This document shows positions 1 through 8,669 of a DNA stretch of 64,000 nucleotides, one piece after another. The DNA comes from JAAFJM01 sp964529175 (GTDB lineage: Bacteria > Bacteroidota > Bacteroidia > UKL13-3), in contig CAZGVO010000004.1 of assembly GCA_964529175.1 (NCBI GenBank), forward strand, positions 124,001 to 188,000, read 5' to 3'. The notes beneath the pieces were generated by a model. It did no database searches and had not been told where the DNA came from. It was given only the letters and a program-made list of their open reading frames with translations. Positions within the stretch are counted from its first letter, which is position 1. Each line of letters begins with the position of its first letter. A program made the translations under genes and the position numbers.

Positions 1-68
1 CTACTTTTACCGGGCGCTTCAGGCGCACTATCTATTTTTGAAGTTAATTCAGCCAAAGGATTATTCAT
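1..68 (-). CDS. N-terminus of an unidentified protein, cut by the window edge
   Basis: An ATG at 66-68 (minus strand) opens a frame that runs off the left edge. Only about 22 residues are visible, beginning MNNPLAELTS and rich in Ala, Pro and Ser. It starts 9 bases downstream of the dps stop codon, so it is probably co-transcribed behind dps. Nothing in so short a piece identifies a family. Confidence 0.45.
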   Translation of the reverse strand, partial: MNNPLAELTSKIDSAPEAPGKS

Positions 69-77
69 GGCTAATAA

Positions 78-551
78 TTAGTTTAAATACCTGCGTAAAA
101 CCCAAGCTGTGCTTTCATGTTGTTCCATAACAGTAGTTAAAAAATCAACGGTTCCTGCATCTTTATTTTTTTCGTTACAGGTTTCAATATCTTTTCTAAT
201 TTCAACTATCAATGTTTCATAATCGCTAAGCAACTCTTTCATCATATCTTTTTGATTAGGATATTTATTGGGCGATTCTTTAAGTCTTGTTAAATTAGCA
301 AATTCGTGCATAGTACCAATGGTTTTTCCACCTAATTTACTAATACGTTCAGCTACTAAATCAATGGTTTCTTCCAACTCTGTATATTGATTTTGGAAAA
401 GTTTGTGTAGTTCCATAAAACTTTCGCCCGATACATTCCAATGGAACTTGCGTGTTTTTACATAAAGAACCATTTCATCAGCTAATATAGTTGAAAGCAT
501 TTCAATGCTTACTGATAAGTGTTTTTCTGAAATTCCTATTTGTGGTTTCAT
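78..551 (-). CDS. dps: Dps family DNA-binding ferritin-like protein
   Basis: Starved-cell DNA-protection protein that oxidises Fe(II) with peroxide, stores the iron and shields DNA in the cytoplasm as a dodecamer. The 157-residue length is normal for Dps. The signature segment KTRKFHWNVSG (about residues 32-42) carries the ferroxidase His. The LHKLFQNQY and DLVAERI segments that follow contribute His, Asp and Glu ligands at the dimer interface. The next upstream gene is a nitroreductase 23 bases away on the same strand, so both may belong to one oxidative-stress transcription unit. Family recognition comes from the motif and length. Confidence 0.93.
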   Translation of the reverse strand: MKPQIGISEKHLSVSIEMLSTILADEMVLYVKTRKFHWNVSGESFMELHKLFQNQYTELEETIDLVAERISKLGGKTIGTMHEFANLTRLKESPNKYPNQKDMMKELLSDYETLIVEIRKDIETCNEKNKDAGTVDFLTTVMEQHESTAWVLRRYLN

Positions 552-574
552 AATTTGTTTATATTCTTAATTGA

Positions 575-1243
575 TTAAATATTATTGATATTACTGGCAG
601 TAAAGCCAATTTCTGATTGAATGGAAATGAATAACTCTTCTTTATTTCTGCGAACTTTAGGTAAATTCACTAAAGGATCGTTTTCAATATCCCGGTAACC
701 TAAAGCCATAATGGCTACACTACGTAAACCGCGTTCTTTTAATTGCAATACTTCATCTAAATCAACATTGTTAAAGCCCTCCATTGGAGTTGCATCAATT
801 TGTTCTAAAGCGGCTGCACATAAGGCCACACCTAAAGCAATGCTCGATTGTTTGGCATGCCAGCAAAAGTTTTCTTCGGCAGTATTTTTAAGTAAATTAC
901 CCATTTCTTCTTTGATGCGTTTTAAGCTATCTTCACTCATGTTTCTTACTTTAGCCACATGAGTAATGTATTCATCAATTTTTTGTTGGGTTAAACAATC
1001 CCAAGCTGCAAAAACGAATAATACAGAAGCCTCCGTTATTTGAGGTTGCATATAAGCTATGGGTTGAATTTTTTTCATCAACTCCAAATTTTCAATAACT
1101 ACTATAGAATATGGTTGTAAACCGTATGAAGAAGGCGCTAAATAAATGGCATCTAAAATAATTTGTAATTTGTCTTTTGGAATGGTTTTTCCATTCATGC
1201 GCTTAGTAGCATAGCGCCAATTTAAAGCTTCAATTATATTCAT
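575..1243 (-). CDS. NAD(P)H-dependent nitroreductase family oxidoreductase
   Basis: FMN-dependent nitroreductase of the NfsB-like superfamily, which reduces nitroaromatics or quinones with NAD(P)H. The 222-residue length fits. The N-terminal RYATKRMNGK segment (about residues 10-19) is the usual FMN-phosphate binding region, followed by APSSYGLQPYSIVVIE, which is characteristic of the fold. Near the C-terminus, RSVAIMALGYR is the conserved end of the flavin pocket. Physiological substrate unknown. The start is the ATG at 1243; the gene lies just upstream of dps on the same strand. Confidence 0.88.
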   Translation of the reverse strand: MNIIEALNWRYATKRMNGKTIPKDKLQIILDAIYLAPSSYGLQPYSIVVIENLELMKKIQPIAYMQPQITEASVLFVFAAWDCLTQQKIDEYITHVAKVRNMSEDSLKRIKEEMGNLLKNTAEENFCWHAKQSSIALGVALCAAALEQIDATPMEGFNNVDLDEVLQLKERGLRSVAIMALGYRDIENDPLVNLPKVRRNKEELFISIQSEIGFTASNINNI

Positions 1244-1345
1244 AAGGATTGCTTTTTAATTATTTAAAAATGCCTTACAAATATGATGAGCAAAGAAGGT
1301 TTTTATATTACACTAAAAACAGAAGTTATTATATAAATCACATGT

Positions 1346-2167
1346 TTAACTTGGATAAATACTTTTAAAAGCTTTACCCATATTTTCAATCACATCGCTT
1401 ATAAATAAGCTTTCTACACTTTGTTTTTTTAAAGATAAATCAGCAGCCAAACCATGCATAAAAACTCCCAATTGAGCAGCCTTAAAAGGTTCATAACCTT
1501 GAGCTAAAAAAGCGGTAATGATTCCAGTTAAAGCATCACCTGAACCACCTTTTGCCAAACCAGCATTACCTGTTGTGTTAAAATAAACAATTCCATTATA
1601 AGTAATAATGGTTTTAGCACCTTTAAGTACTATAATTATATTCAGGAACTTAGCTTGATTAACAGCAGTGAGAATTCTTTCTTGATGATTTACATGCACG
1701 CCAAATAATCTATCAAACTCTTTGGGATGAGGAGTGATAATGGTTTGCGGTGGAATTTTAGCAAACAATTTTTTATCAGCAGCTAACATATTCAAAGCAT
1801 CTGCATCAAGCAATAAAGGGCATTGCGAATTATTGAATACTGCTGAAATAAGTTTAACTTCATTTAACCCTAATCCTGGACCAATGGCAATGGCTGAATA
1901 ATTTTCTAAATCATTACCGAAATCGGTTCTAAAATTAACCATAGCTTCAGGTAAGGCAGTTTGAATAATAAACCTTTCTTCTTCAGGAATATTAACTGTA
2001 ACCAATCCTGCTCCAGAGCGCAAGCAAGCTTTTGAAGTAATAACAGCCGCACCCATTTTACCTAAATTTCCTGCAATTATTAACGCATGTCCATGATTGC
2101 CTTTATGAGAATCAGCTTTACGCGGCTTGAATATATTTTTGATGATGCTTTTAGTTAACTTTTTCAT
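1346..2167 (-). CDS. nnrD: ADP-dependent NAD(P)H-hydrate dehydratase
   Basis: Repairs damaged hydrated nicotinamide cofactors (NADHX/NADPHX) by ATP/ADP-driven dehydration in the cytoplasm. The YjeF C-terminal (ribokinase-like) domain is present: KGNHGHALIIAGNLGKMGAA near residues 22-41, the nucleotide-site stretch IGPGLG, LLLDADALN, ITPHPKEF, and the C-terminal NAGLAKGGSGDALTGII with its catalytic Asp. At 273 residues this is the dehydratase alone, without the fused epimerase (NnrE) domain found in many bacteria. The epimerase must be encoded elsewhere or be absent. Confidence 0.92.
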   Translation of the reverse strand: MKKLTKSIIKNIFKPRKADSHKGNHGHALIIAGNLGKMGAAVITSKACLRSGAGLVTVNIPEEERFIIQTALPEAMVNFRTDFGNDLENYSAIAIGPGLGLNEVKLISAVFNNSQCPLLLDADALNMLAADKKLFAKIPPQTIITPHPKEFDRLFGVHVNHQERILTAVNQAKFLNIIIVLKGAKTIITYNGIVYFNTTGNAGLAKGGSGDALTGIITAFLAQGYEPFKAAQLGVFMHGLAADLSLKKQSVESLFISDVIENMGKAFKSIYPS

Positions 2168-2329
2168 GTGATGGTTTTTGGTTTTAGCTTCTAACTTCTG
2201 GCATTAGGCAAAAGTAATACAACAATATAGCAATTCAACTCCCGATTTATCGGGACATCAATCTCTTAATCAATCACGCCTTGCGTGAAACCAATCTCCC
2301 AATCTCTAAATCAACCAATCTCCAAATAA

Positions 2330-3067
2330 CTAACTCGGATATTCAATTTTGTACTCTTGAAGGGTTTTAACAATTTTATCTAAAATGAAATAATTTTTAT
2401 ACCACTTTTTATCTGCTGGAACTACATACCAATTAGCGGGTTTGTAGCAATGTTTAATTACATTCTGATAAGCTTCTAAAAAAGCATCATGATTGGCAAT
2501 ATCTTTCACATCGCCTTTCTGATACTTCCATTTTTTAGAAGTATTAGTTTTACGTTCTTCCAATCTTTTCAACTGTTCATTTTGCGAAATATGCAGAAAA
2601 AACTTTATCAAAATGGTATCATTATTGATTAAACCCGTTTCAAAGTTATTTATTTCACTACATCTTTCCTCAAACTGATTTTTAGTTAATGTTTGATTCA
2701 TTAACGGAATCAACACATCTTCGTACTGTGAACGATTAAATATTTGAATCATTCCCTTAGCAGGACAATGATTACTTATGCGCCATAAAAAATGATGTGC
2801 AAGTTCTTCTTGTGTTGGTGCTTTAAACGATTTTACATTACACCCTGCTGGATTTACACCATAAAAAACATGCTTTACCGCACTGTCTTTCCCGGCAGTA
2901 TCCATTCCTTGCAGTATTATCAGTACTTTATATTTTTGTTGTGCAAATAACTTATCCTGAATTTGAATCAATGTTTCTGTTAATGCTATCATTTTCTGTT
3001 TAGCTTTTAACTTACTTATTTTTTCGGTTGGATAAGTTTGTATGTGTGAAAGTATTGGATGTTTCAT
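2330..3067 (-). CDS. ppk2: Polyphosphate kinase 2 family protein
   Basis: PPK2 enzymes move phosphate between polyphosphate and nucleotides in the cytoplasm. The 245-residue protein has the family Walker A GMDTAGKD (residues 54-61), the Asp-containing NRSQYEDVLIP (Walker B region) and the lid segment with LEERKTNTSKKWKY. It is a single-domain PPK2; whether it prefers AMP, ADP or GDP cannot be read from this. The gene stops 162 bases short of nnrD, with a short palindrome (CCCGATTTATCGGG) in between, so the two are probably separate units. Confidence 0.9.
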   Translation of the reverse strand: MKHPILSHIQTYPTEKISKLKAKQKMIALTETLIQIQDKLFAQQKYKVLIILQGMDTAGKDSAVKHVFYGVNPAGCNVKSFKAPTQEELAHHFLWRISNHCPAKGMIQIFNRSQYEDVLIPLMNQTLTKNQFEERCSEINNFETGLINNDTILIKFFLHISQNEQLKRLEERKTNTSKKWKYQKGDVKDIANHDAFLEAYQNVIKHCYKPANWYVVPADKKWYKNYFILDKIVKTLQEYKIEYPS

Positions 3068-3084
3068 TTAGTTATGTTTATTAT

Positions 3085-4917
3085 TTATTTATACAAAACC
3101 AACTCAGGTTTGGTTATAAAATAGTCGCGGGCTTTTATGTTATAATTACTTATTGGATTAGCGGCAAAACTATTATCGGCAGTGCCTGGCATGAATGGGT
3201 AAAAACCAATAGAAAGTTCAAAAGTGCTGCTTACCAAATACTCATTTCGTATAAGCACTCCAATGGCAAAAGCTTGATAAAATGTATTGCTAAACATACT
3301 TCCAAAATTATTTGCCAATCCTGCAACACTATAAAACAAAACTGGTGCAAACTGAAAACCAATAAACTTATATGGCATGTATAATACAAACTCTAAGTTT
3401 AAAATGGCTTTGCTTTTTCCATTTAAGCTATTGCTGCTAAACCCATACATTTGAGAGCCATTTAAATTTAAACTTTCATAGCTTTCTCTATCAATACCTT
3501 CTACAAATTTAAATCTTACAAATTGCCTATAATACCATTTACGCAGTTGCTGCAAATCAGTAAAATAGTTTACATCAAAATTTACCACCCCATTTTTTAA
3601 GTAATTTGAATTATAAAAAGTACCATAACCTGCACTTAACGAGAGGTAACCAAAATTGTTAAAATGTTTTCCAGTACCATATTTAACGCCAGTGTAATAA
3701 ACAAGGGTATTCAACTCTTTTTTTAGCGTTCCTGCTACTATTTCAAACACATTTCCTTGTGGAATATCTTCGTTAGCACCATAACGAAATAAATACCTAT
3801 CGCGGTAATACTTGCGTTGGGAATAACCTAAGTTTATTAAAAATAACGATTCATCTCTGTTAACCCTATCGGTATCAATGGCAAATGAAGGTCTGCCTAA
3901 ATACTCGCTTTTAAAGTACCTGGTACCAACTATATAATTACTAATTCGTTTATTAATGGATTCGGCTTTGTTTTTAGCTTGACTAAAACTTTTAGCTGCC
4001 CAAATATCAAAAGTATTGTAATTAACGGCATAACTATTGGTTATACCTGTTTCATAATGTGTTTGATTATAAACGCCTAAATATTTGGTAGAACTAACAC
4101 CTCCAGCCCATTTGGTTAGTGGTGAAAAAAACAACCTTTCAATACTTAAACCAAACTGATTATTGTCTTTCACGGTGCTGTAAAATGCAGCAGCGCTTAT
4201 GTATGTTTTTTTGATATTAAATATGGAATACCTACCAGATGTTGATAAATGCTGCCTGCCATTATCCCATGCAAAACCTTGTTCATATTGATGTCCAAAC
4301 CCCAAAATATTTTTATCGTAAATTATTACATTAGGAGCTGTAACATCAAAATTACTACTAGCAGTGGCAGTCCATCTATCTTGGGTAACTATTAAAATAT
4401 CAATACTATCAGAAAGTGGATTTTTATTTTTTTGAATATAAATGCGTGCATCAAAAGTATAAGGCGAAAGCCTTAAAATGCGCTCTGTTTCTGTTATTGC
4501 TAATACATCAACACGCTCGTTAGGTTTAAAAAGCAGTAAATTTTTAATGATGTGTTCTTTGGTAGTTATGTGGTATTTATTACCTAATTTCTCGAAATAG
4601 TCAGGGCTTTCGCCATAAAAATTATTAACTGAATAACCGAAAGGATCAAGAACAATTACACGTATATCGCGGATGACTTTTCCTTTGTATTTCAAAAAAG
4701 GATTAACCGCGTTTTTCTTTAAAAATTTATTTGGTTCAATGTTTTCTACGGTATCAATACTTTCAAAAATCACATCGTAAACCATACTGGTAAACACATG
4801 TTTATCAGCACGTTTTTCTAATTTATAGTAAAAATTGCTAGTATCTTTTACTATTTGTGCTGTAGCATAAAAGCTTAGTAAAATAACAATGACAACAAAA
4901 ATATATTTAACACCCAG
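3085..4917 (-). CDS. Outer-membrane beta-barrel protein with a POTRA-like N-terminus
   Basis: Likely BamA/TamA-like outer-membrane protein. The N-terminal part has a GKVIRDIRVIVLDPFG strand followed by LLLFKPNERVDVLAITETERILR, which resembles a POTRA domain. The remaining 400 or so residues alternate aromatic and polar strands typical of a beta-barrel. The first conventional start is a GTG at 4797, but the frame stays open to a CTG at 4917 that yields a signal peptide (MGVKYIFVVIVILLSFYATA, then Gln). That CTG sits one base after the stop of the preceding gene, so I prefer it as a translationally coupled start. The exact substrate or partner is unknown. Confidence 0.62.
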   Translation of the reverse strand: MGVKYIFVVIVILLSFYATAQIVKDTSNFYYKLEKRADKHVFTSMVYDVIFESIDTVENIEPNKFLKKNAVNPFLKYKGKVIRDIRVIVLDPFGYSVNNFYGESPDYFEKLGNKYHITTKEHIIKNLLLFKPNERVDVLAITETERILRLSPYTFDARIYIQKNKNPLSDSIDILIVTQDRWTATASSNFDVTAPNVIIYDKNILGFGHQYEQGFAWDNGRQHLSTSGRYSIFNIKKTYISAAAFYSTVKDNNQFGLSIERLFFSPLTKWAGGVSSTKYLGVYNQTHYETGITNSYAVNYNTFDIWAAKSFSQAKNKAESINKRISNYIVGTRYFKSEYLGRPSFAIDTDRVNRDESLFLINLGYSQRKYYRDRYLFRYGANEDIPQGNVFEIVAGTLKKELNTLVYYTGVKYGTGKHFNNFGYLSLSAGYGTFYNSNYLKNGVVNFDVNYFTDLQQLRKWYYRQFVRFKFVEGIDRESYESLNLNGSQMYGFSSNSLNGKSKAILNLEFVLYMPYKFIGFQFAPVLFYSVAGLANNFGSMFSNTFYQAFAIGVLIRNEYLVSSTFELSIGFYPFMPGTADNSFAANPISNYNIKARDYFITKPELVLYK

Positions 4918-4918
4918 G

Positions 4919-5308
4919 TTATTCAGGAGTATCTTTTTTGCTTGAAAATTTATTGATTAAACCCATCAAAGTTGATTTGATAGCATCGGTATTATTGGTA
5001 ACTAAATTGGTAACTGTCATTTGCAATACCACGCCCAATAACTGTTTTAAAGGATTATGGCTATTGCCAATAATTACTTTTTTTGATAAATAACCTGTAG
5101 CCAAGCCAATGGCTGTATCTAAAATATCATCTTTAAACTCATCGTTGTGAGTTAAATCTTTAAATGTATTTTTTATTAAATTAGCTGGAGATAAGTTAGC
5201 ATAAGTAATTTTAAATTGCTCTTGCAACAAAACTTTATCGGCAGCTTGTTTCAATTCCATTTCTGCAATTGCTAAATTTAGTTTTTCTATTGAGTCCATT
5301 TTTGCCAT
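4919..5308 (-). CDS. Conserved hypothetical protein of the envelope-stress cluster
   Basis: A 129-residue protein with a helical N-terminus (about 1-40) and a Gly/Ala/Leu-rich central stretch (DTAIGLATGYLSKKVIIG, then LLGVVLQMTVTNLVTN) that could be membrane-associated. It is not recognised as a named family. It sits between a barrel protein and a two-TM protein, 2 bases from the latter, within a run of small stress/envelope genes. That gives context but no biochemical role. Confidence 0.7.
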   Translation of the reverse strand: MAKMDSIEKLNLAIAEMELKQAADKVLLQEQFKITYANLSPANLIKNTFKDLTHNDEFKDDILDTAIGLATGYLSKKVIIGNSHNPLKQLLGVVLQMTVTNLVTNNTDAIKSTLMGLINKFSSKKDTPE

Positions 5309-5310
5309 AA

Positions 5311-5661
5311 TTACTTAGTAAGTATTTGGTTAATAATAGACCTATTTACTTTTTTTTGAATAAATTTATTTAAAAATACACATAAAATACCCACTAAAAC
5401 CAAGTAAAAAGCAGCTATACAAAAAAATCCAAAGTATATATTGTTTAATACATTACCAAGCCATAGTGCTACTCCAATATTCAAATTAAGGATAACCAAA
5501 ACCATAAATAATACTAAAATAACACGTACTGTTAATACTGAAATTATTGATGCTGATTTTTTTAAAGCGTTTAGTTTTAATAACTCAAAACTGCTTTTTC
5601 CATAGGCCTCTGCTCTTTCAAATAAAGGCTCCATAAATGTTGATTTCTCTTCCATTTCCAT
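5311..5661 (-). CDS. Small membrane protein with two TM helices (holin-X / phage-holin-like)
   Basis: About 116 residues. An amphipathic N-terminal helix is followed by two clear hydrophobic segments, VLTVRVILVLFMVLVILNLN and a later FGFFCIAAFYLVLVGILCVF, then a basic tail KKVNRSIINQ. This architecture matches the small DUF1469/Actinobacterial Holin-X-like membrane proteins often found with YtxH and CsbD genes. A TTG at 5673 would add MTIT; I prefer the ATG at 5661. Its stop is 2 bases before the next start, so the pair is probably co-translated. Confidence 0.68.
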   Translation of the reverse strand: MEMEEKSTFMEPLFERAEAYGKSSFELLKLNALKKSASIISVLTVRVILVLFMVLVILNLNIGVALWLGNVLNNIYFGFFCIAAFYLVLVGILCVFLNKFIQKKVNRSIINQILTK

Positions 5662-5720
5662 TGTTATAGTCAAAATAAATTATGTGTATTTAAGTGTTAA
5701 TTCTTTTATGAATTAATAGC

Positions 5721-5975
5721 TTATTTCGATGCTTCAACTTTTTCTTTTCCTTTTTCAAAAAGATCCATTGCATCTTCCTTTACTTCTTCAAACTTATCGG
5801 TTAATGTTTCCATTAATTCATCCAATTTATCTTTTAAATCGTCCATGGTGTCAGAACCTTTTTGAGCAATTCTTCTACGCGTTACCGATCCTTTTTCAGG
5901 AGCAAATAAAATTCCTAATACTGCACCAGCAGCTACTCCTGCTAACATTCCTAATACTACTTTACCGTTGTTCAT
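5721..5975 (-). CDS. YtxH domain-containing protein
   Basis: A general-stress-type small membrane protein, 84 residues. The N-terminal glycine-zipper helix (VVLGMLAGVAAGAVLGILFA, residues 6-25) is followed by the family hallmark APEKGSVTRR and a long charged coiled coil (DDLKDKLDELMETLTDKFEE). YtxH proteins are single-pass membrane proteins of unknown biochemical role, induced by stress in other bacteria. Its neighbours here (CsbD, a 50-aa membrane peptide, a coiled-coil lipoprotein) strengthen the stress interpretation. Confidence 0.85.
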   Translation of the reverse strand: MNNGKVVLGMLAGVAAGAVLGILFAPEKGSVTRRRIAQKGSDTMDDLKDKLDELMETLTDKFEEVKEDAMDLFEKGKEKVEASK

Positions 5976-6011
5976 TTTGTTTATTTATTAAATTTTTAAA
6001 AAAATTGTTGT

Positions 6012-6164
6012 TTATAATTTGCGGCCTTGTATTACTCTTAAAATAATGGCTACTAAAGCAATTACTAAAAGTACATGAATTAAGCCGCCAGCGTTATAGC
6101 TTAAAAAACCTATTGCCCATAATATGATTAATACTACCGCAAATGCATATAATATATTGCCCAT
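6012..6164 (-). CDS. Lmo0937-family small membrane protein (50 aa)
   Basis: A short gene read directly from the minus strand: ATG at 6162-6164, TAA at 6012-6014. The peptide starts MGNILYAFAVVLIILWAIGF and continues with a second hydrophobic helix (LIHVLLVIALVAIILRVI) and a basic end QGRKL. The WAIGF...YNAGGLIH pattern is typical of the two-helix Lmo0937 family. It lies 8 bases downstream of the outer-membrane protein gene and ahead of ytxH on the same strand, so it is very likely part of the same stress operon. Confidence 0.75.
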   Translation of the reverse strand: MGNILYAFAVVLIILWAIGFLSYNAGGLIHVLLVIALVAIILRVIQGRKL

Positions 6165-6172
6165 AATTTTAT

Positions 6173-6742
6173 TTATTTACTACCGTGAAAAGCCAAACCA
6201 ATAGTTGATACACCGCTCGATAAATCTAAGAAAGCACCTACACTATTGTTAAAGTGATATTCCGTTCCAATATGAATATCTAAAAACAAGTTACTACCAC
6301 CATGGTAATAATTTTTATCGCCATTATAGCCATTGTCCCAACTTTGATTAATAATAGCAAAACCAAGAGAGCCTGCTAAATAAAAATCCCATTTTTTATT
6401 GGCTTTAAGTAAATTATCGAAATAATAAGAGCCTTTAACACCAATAGGAATAATGGTTTCGCGGTAAGTATAATACTTGTAAGGGTTATTATTATTACCC
6501 CAATAATAATCGTTGGTAAAAGATGAAAAACTGATAAAAGGCGCTAGTGTAAAATCTTTAGCTACATCAAACTCATAGTTTAAATGAAACACTGGTAACG
6601 AACGCGCTGCATAACCATAATAACCAGTTCTGCCGCCTATACCTACACCTAAATTAAGTGCATTGCCAAATTTTTCTTGCGCTGTAATATTTAACTGAAA
6701 CAAGCTCAATACTATTACTAAAATACTTGCTAATTTCTTCAT
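6173..6742 (-). CDS. Outer-membrane beta-barrel protein (porin-family-like)
   Basis: 189 residues beginning with a signal peptide (MKKLASILVIVLSLFQLNITA, cleavage before QEKFG). The mature part alternates Gly/Tyr/Phe-rich strands (NLGVGIGGRTGYYGY, PIGVKGSYYF, DIHIGTEYHF) consistent with an eight-stranded barrel. The final strand ends in Lys rather than Phe. It starts one base downstream of the lipoprotein gene stop, implying co-translation. No specific function can be assigned. Confidence 0.7.
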   Translation of the reverse strand: MKKLASILVIVLSLFQLNITAQEKFGNALNLGVGIGGRTGYYGYAARSLPVFHLNYEFDVAKDFTLAPFISFSSFTNDYYWGNNNNPYKYYTYRETIIPIGVKGSYYFDNLLKANKKWDFYLAGSLGFAIINQSWDNGYNGDKNYYHGGSNLFLDIHIGTEYHFNNSVGAFLDLSSGVSTIGLAFHGSK

Positions 6743-6743
6743 A

Positions 6744-7190
6744 CTACTTCTTATCTTTAATGGTTAATCCTTTAATTGCTTCGCCTAAATCAGTCATTTG
6801 TTGGTTAAACTCAGTTTTAAATTTTTCCCAATTTTCTTTTCCATCATCTTTGTAATCAGTCAATTTTTTTTCTAAGTCAGTATTTTTAGTTTCTAAATCA
6901 GCTATTTTCTTTTGATAATCGGCTTTAGCAGCACTTTTTTCTTTAGCTATGCGTTCGTTAAACTCAGCTATGCTTTTATTGTTAGCATTAATTTTTTCAG
7001 CAGCTTCTTTGCGGTAAGTATCTACCTCTACCAAGTAGGCTACATTGGCTTCGTCTAACTCTTTGTTAGCTTCGTTTACATTGGTTTGTGCGTTTTCTAC
7101 TTTTTTTGAAGGAGAGTTACAAGCACCTAAAATACTTATTGATACAAAGCCTATTGCAATGGCTTTCATAATTTGTTTTTTCATGTTCAT
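6744..7190 (-). CDS. Coiled-coil lipoprotein
   Basis: 148 residues. The signal sequence ends in a lipobox (SILGAC) with Cys at about residue 23, so the mature protein should be lipid-anchored. Nearly all of the rest is charged heptad-like coiled coil (KKVENAQTNVNEANKELDEA, KKIADLETKNTDLEKKLTDY). It is the first gene of a tight pair with the barrel protein and lies near csbD and ytxH. The role is inferred only as envelope stress or structural. Confidence 0.72.
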   Translation of the reverse strand: MNMKKQIMKAIAIGFVSISILGACNSPSKKVENAQTNVNEANKELDEANVAYLVEVDTYRKEAAEKINANNKSIAEFNERIAKEKSAAKADYQKKIADLETKNTDLEKKLTDYKDDGKENWEKFKTEFNQQMTDLGEAIKGLTIKDKK

Positions 7191-7236
7191 TTTGTGTATT
7201 ATTTATTGTGTATTGAGTATAATCTGATTATAGTTA

Positions 7237-7425
7237 CTATAAATCGGCTATTAGTTTTTGAATCTCTTCTTTGGTTTTACCTAAACGCGCCTGTATTTTA
7301 CCCATCATTTCATCGTGCTTACCTTCTACCAGTAGCAAATCATCATCAGTTAGTAAAGCAAATTTTTGTTTAAGTTTACCTTTGGTTTCGTTCCAGTTGC
7401 CTTTTAATTCGGTTAAATTTGTCAT
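7237..7425 (-). CDS. CsbD family stress protein
   Basis: A 62-residue cytoplasmic protein. The N-terminal LKGNWNETKGKLKQKFALLTDDDL and the EGKHDEMMGKIQARLGKTKE segment match the CsbD family, whose members are induced in general stress responses with unknown biochemistry. The gene stands alone, 47 bases upstream of the lipoprotein start, and is preceded by a 114-base gap that probably holds its promoter. Confidence 0.87.
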   Translation of the reverse strand: MTNLTELKGNWNETKGKLKQKFALLTDDDLLLVEGKHDEMMGKIQARLGKTKEEIQKLIADL

Positions 7426-7539
7426 TTTCTTTTTGTATTAAATGTGTATTGTAACACTTTTCAAAGGTGAGGTATTAGTTAATTGCAGGCATTACACATG
7501 TATGGAATTAAGTTACATTAATCACACTTATTAAAATGA

Positions 7540-7764
7540 TTAAGGTTTTAGTACAACAGTGTCGTGCCCTTGCTCATATTTACTTAATAGCTCAGTTAGC
7601 GAATGTTTATAAGCCTTTAAAGCTTTTAAGGTAATTTCAGGGTTTTCTTTATTAGGAATGGTAACAGGCATTTCATCTAAATACTTCGAAAGTTCAGGAT
7701 GGTTTTCTTTAATATCCATCGTTATGGTTAATATTTCTTTGTTTAAATCTTCTTCGGTTTGCAT
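7540..7764 (-). CDS. Conserved hypothetical protein, 74 aa
   Basis: A small acidic protein without signal peptide or TM segment. It has a helical charged sequence (EEDLNKEILTITMDIKENHP) and a PVTIPNKENPEITLKALKAY middle section. I do not recognise a named domain. It lies between csbD and the DUF1003 gene, 28 bases downstream of the latter, and is probably co-transcribed with it. Confidence 0.65.
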   Translation of the reverse strand: MQTEEDLNKEILTITMDIKENHPELSKYLDEMPVTIPNKENPEITLKALKAYKHSLTELLSKYEQGHDTVVLKP

Positions 7765-7792
7765 GGTTTTGTTGGTTTAAAAACAGTGAATA

Positions 7793-8350
7793 TTAAAAGC
7801 CTGCGTGTTTTAGTTTATCAAGCTTTAAGTTAATTTCTTTGAGTAAGTCAAATTGTTTTTGTTGGGTTTCAAACAAGGTTTTTATTTGCTCTTCCAGCAA
7901 TAAATCCATTTTTTGATGTAGGCTTCGTATTTGCATTTCGGCCTTTAGGTTAATCATGTAATCGTTTTCGCCCCTCATCCTATCTTTTTCCTCTTGCCTG
8001 TTTTGGCTCATTAATATTACAGGAGCCTGCAAGGCAGCAATACACGATAAAATTAAATTCATGAGTATAAATGGATAAGGATCGAACTTAAACACTCCAA
8101 GTGCCAGTATATTAAACACAATCCAAACTGTAAATATTAACCCAAATAGGATAATAAATTTCCAGCTCCCTCCAAACTGCGCTACCTTATCAGAAATGCG
8201 TTGCCCTTGGCTAATGGTTTCAATGGCTGGATTTAGTAAATTATGAATTATTAGCTCTTCCGACTCTAACGTATCTTTTACTATTTGATGTAGTTTTGAT
8301 AAATGCTCATTTTCGACAAAGAGCAATTTATCTATGTTCTCGTTTTTCAA
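7793..8350 (-). CDS. DUF1003 membrane protein
   Basis: 185 residues. DUF1003 hallmarks are visible: ISDKVAQFGGSWKFIILFGLI, then WIVFNI...FDPYPFILMNLILS, and APVILMSQNRQEEKDRMRGENDYMINLKAE. There are two TM helices (about 67-87 and 98-118) with a cytoplasmic coiled-coil tail (LHQKMDLLLEEQIKTLFETQ). The start is a TTG at 8350, one base after the stop of the upstream gene, which suggests translational coupling; no close in-frame ATG exists. Function of the family is unknown. Confidence 0.85.
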   Translation of the reverse strand: MKNENIDKLLFVENEHLSKLHQIVKDTLESEELIIHNLLNPAIETISQGQRISDKVAQFGGSWKFIILFGLIFTVWIVFNILALGVFKFDPYPFILMNLILSCIAALQAPVILMSQNRQEEKDRMRGENDYMINLKAEMQIRSLHQKMDLLLEEQIKTLFETQQKQFDLLKEINLKLDKLKHAGF

Positions 8351-8351
8351 T

Positions 8352-8669
8352 TTACACTAAAAATAACAACACAATGAGTATAACTATTAAAGCGCCAGCC
8401 GAAATAAAAATACCTCCATCTACTGCCACTAGTTGCGTATTAATTACACGCACTTCGGTTAATAAACTATTCAACTCTTCTTTATTCATTTGGCTTTTAT
8501 CCATTTCTTTTATCACCGCTAATCGCTTTAAAAGCAAATCCGATTTATTGTTTTGGATACTTTGCAATGCCACTGCATTTTTATTGGAAACTGTTTTGTT
8601 TTTAGCTTTTACCGAAAAAAAAGTAAATAGTAAAATAACAACAGTAAGTGCTACACTTATTTTGTTCAT
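8352..8669 (-). CDS. Hypothetical single-pass membrane protein, 105 aa
   Basis: An N-terminal hydrophobic signal (ISVALTVVILLFTFFSVKA), a helical central section (LLLKRLAVIKEMDKSQMNKE), and a C-terminal hydrophobic helix (GIFISAGALIVILIVLLFLV) that would anchor it. It is directly upstream of the DUF1003 gene and probably the first gene of that pair. Family not recognised. Confidence 0.62.
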   Translation of the reverse strand: MNKISVALTVVILLFTFFSVKAKNKTVSNKNAVALQSIQNNKSDLLLKRLAVIKEMDKSQMNKEELNSLLTEVRVINTQLVAVDGGIFISAGALIVILIVLLFLV

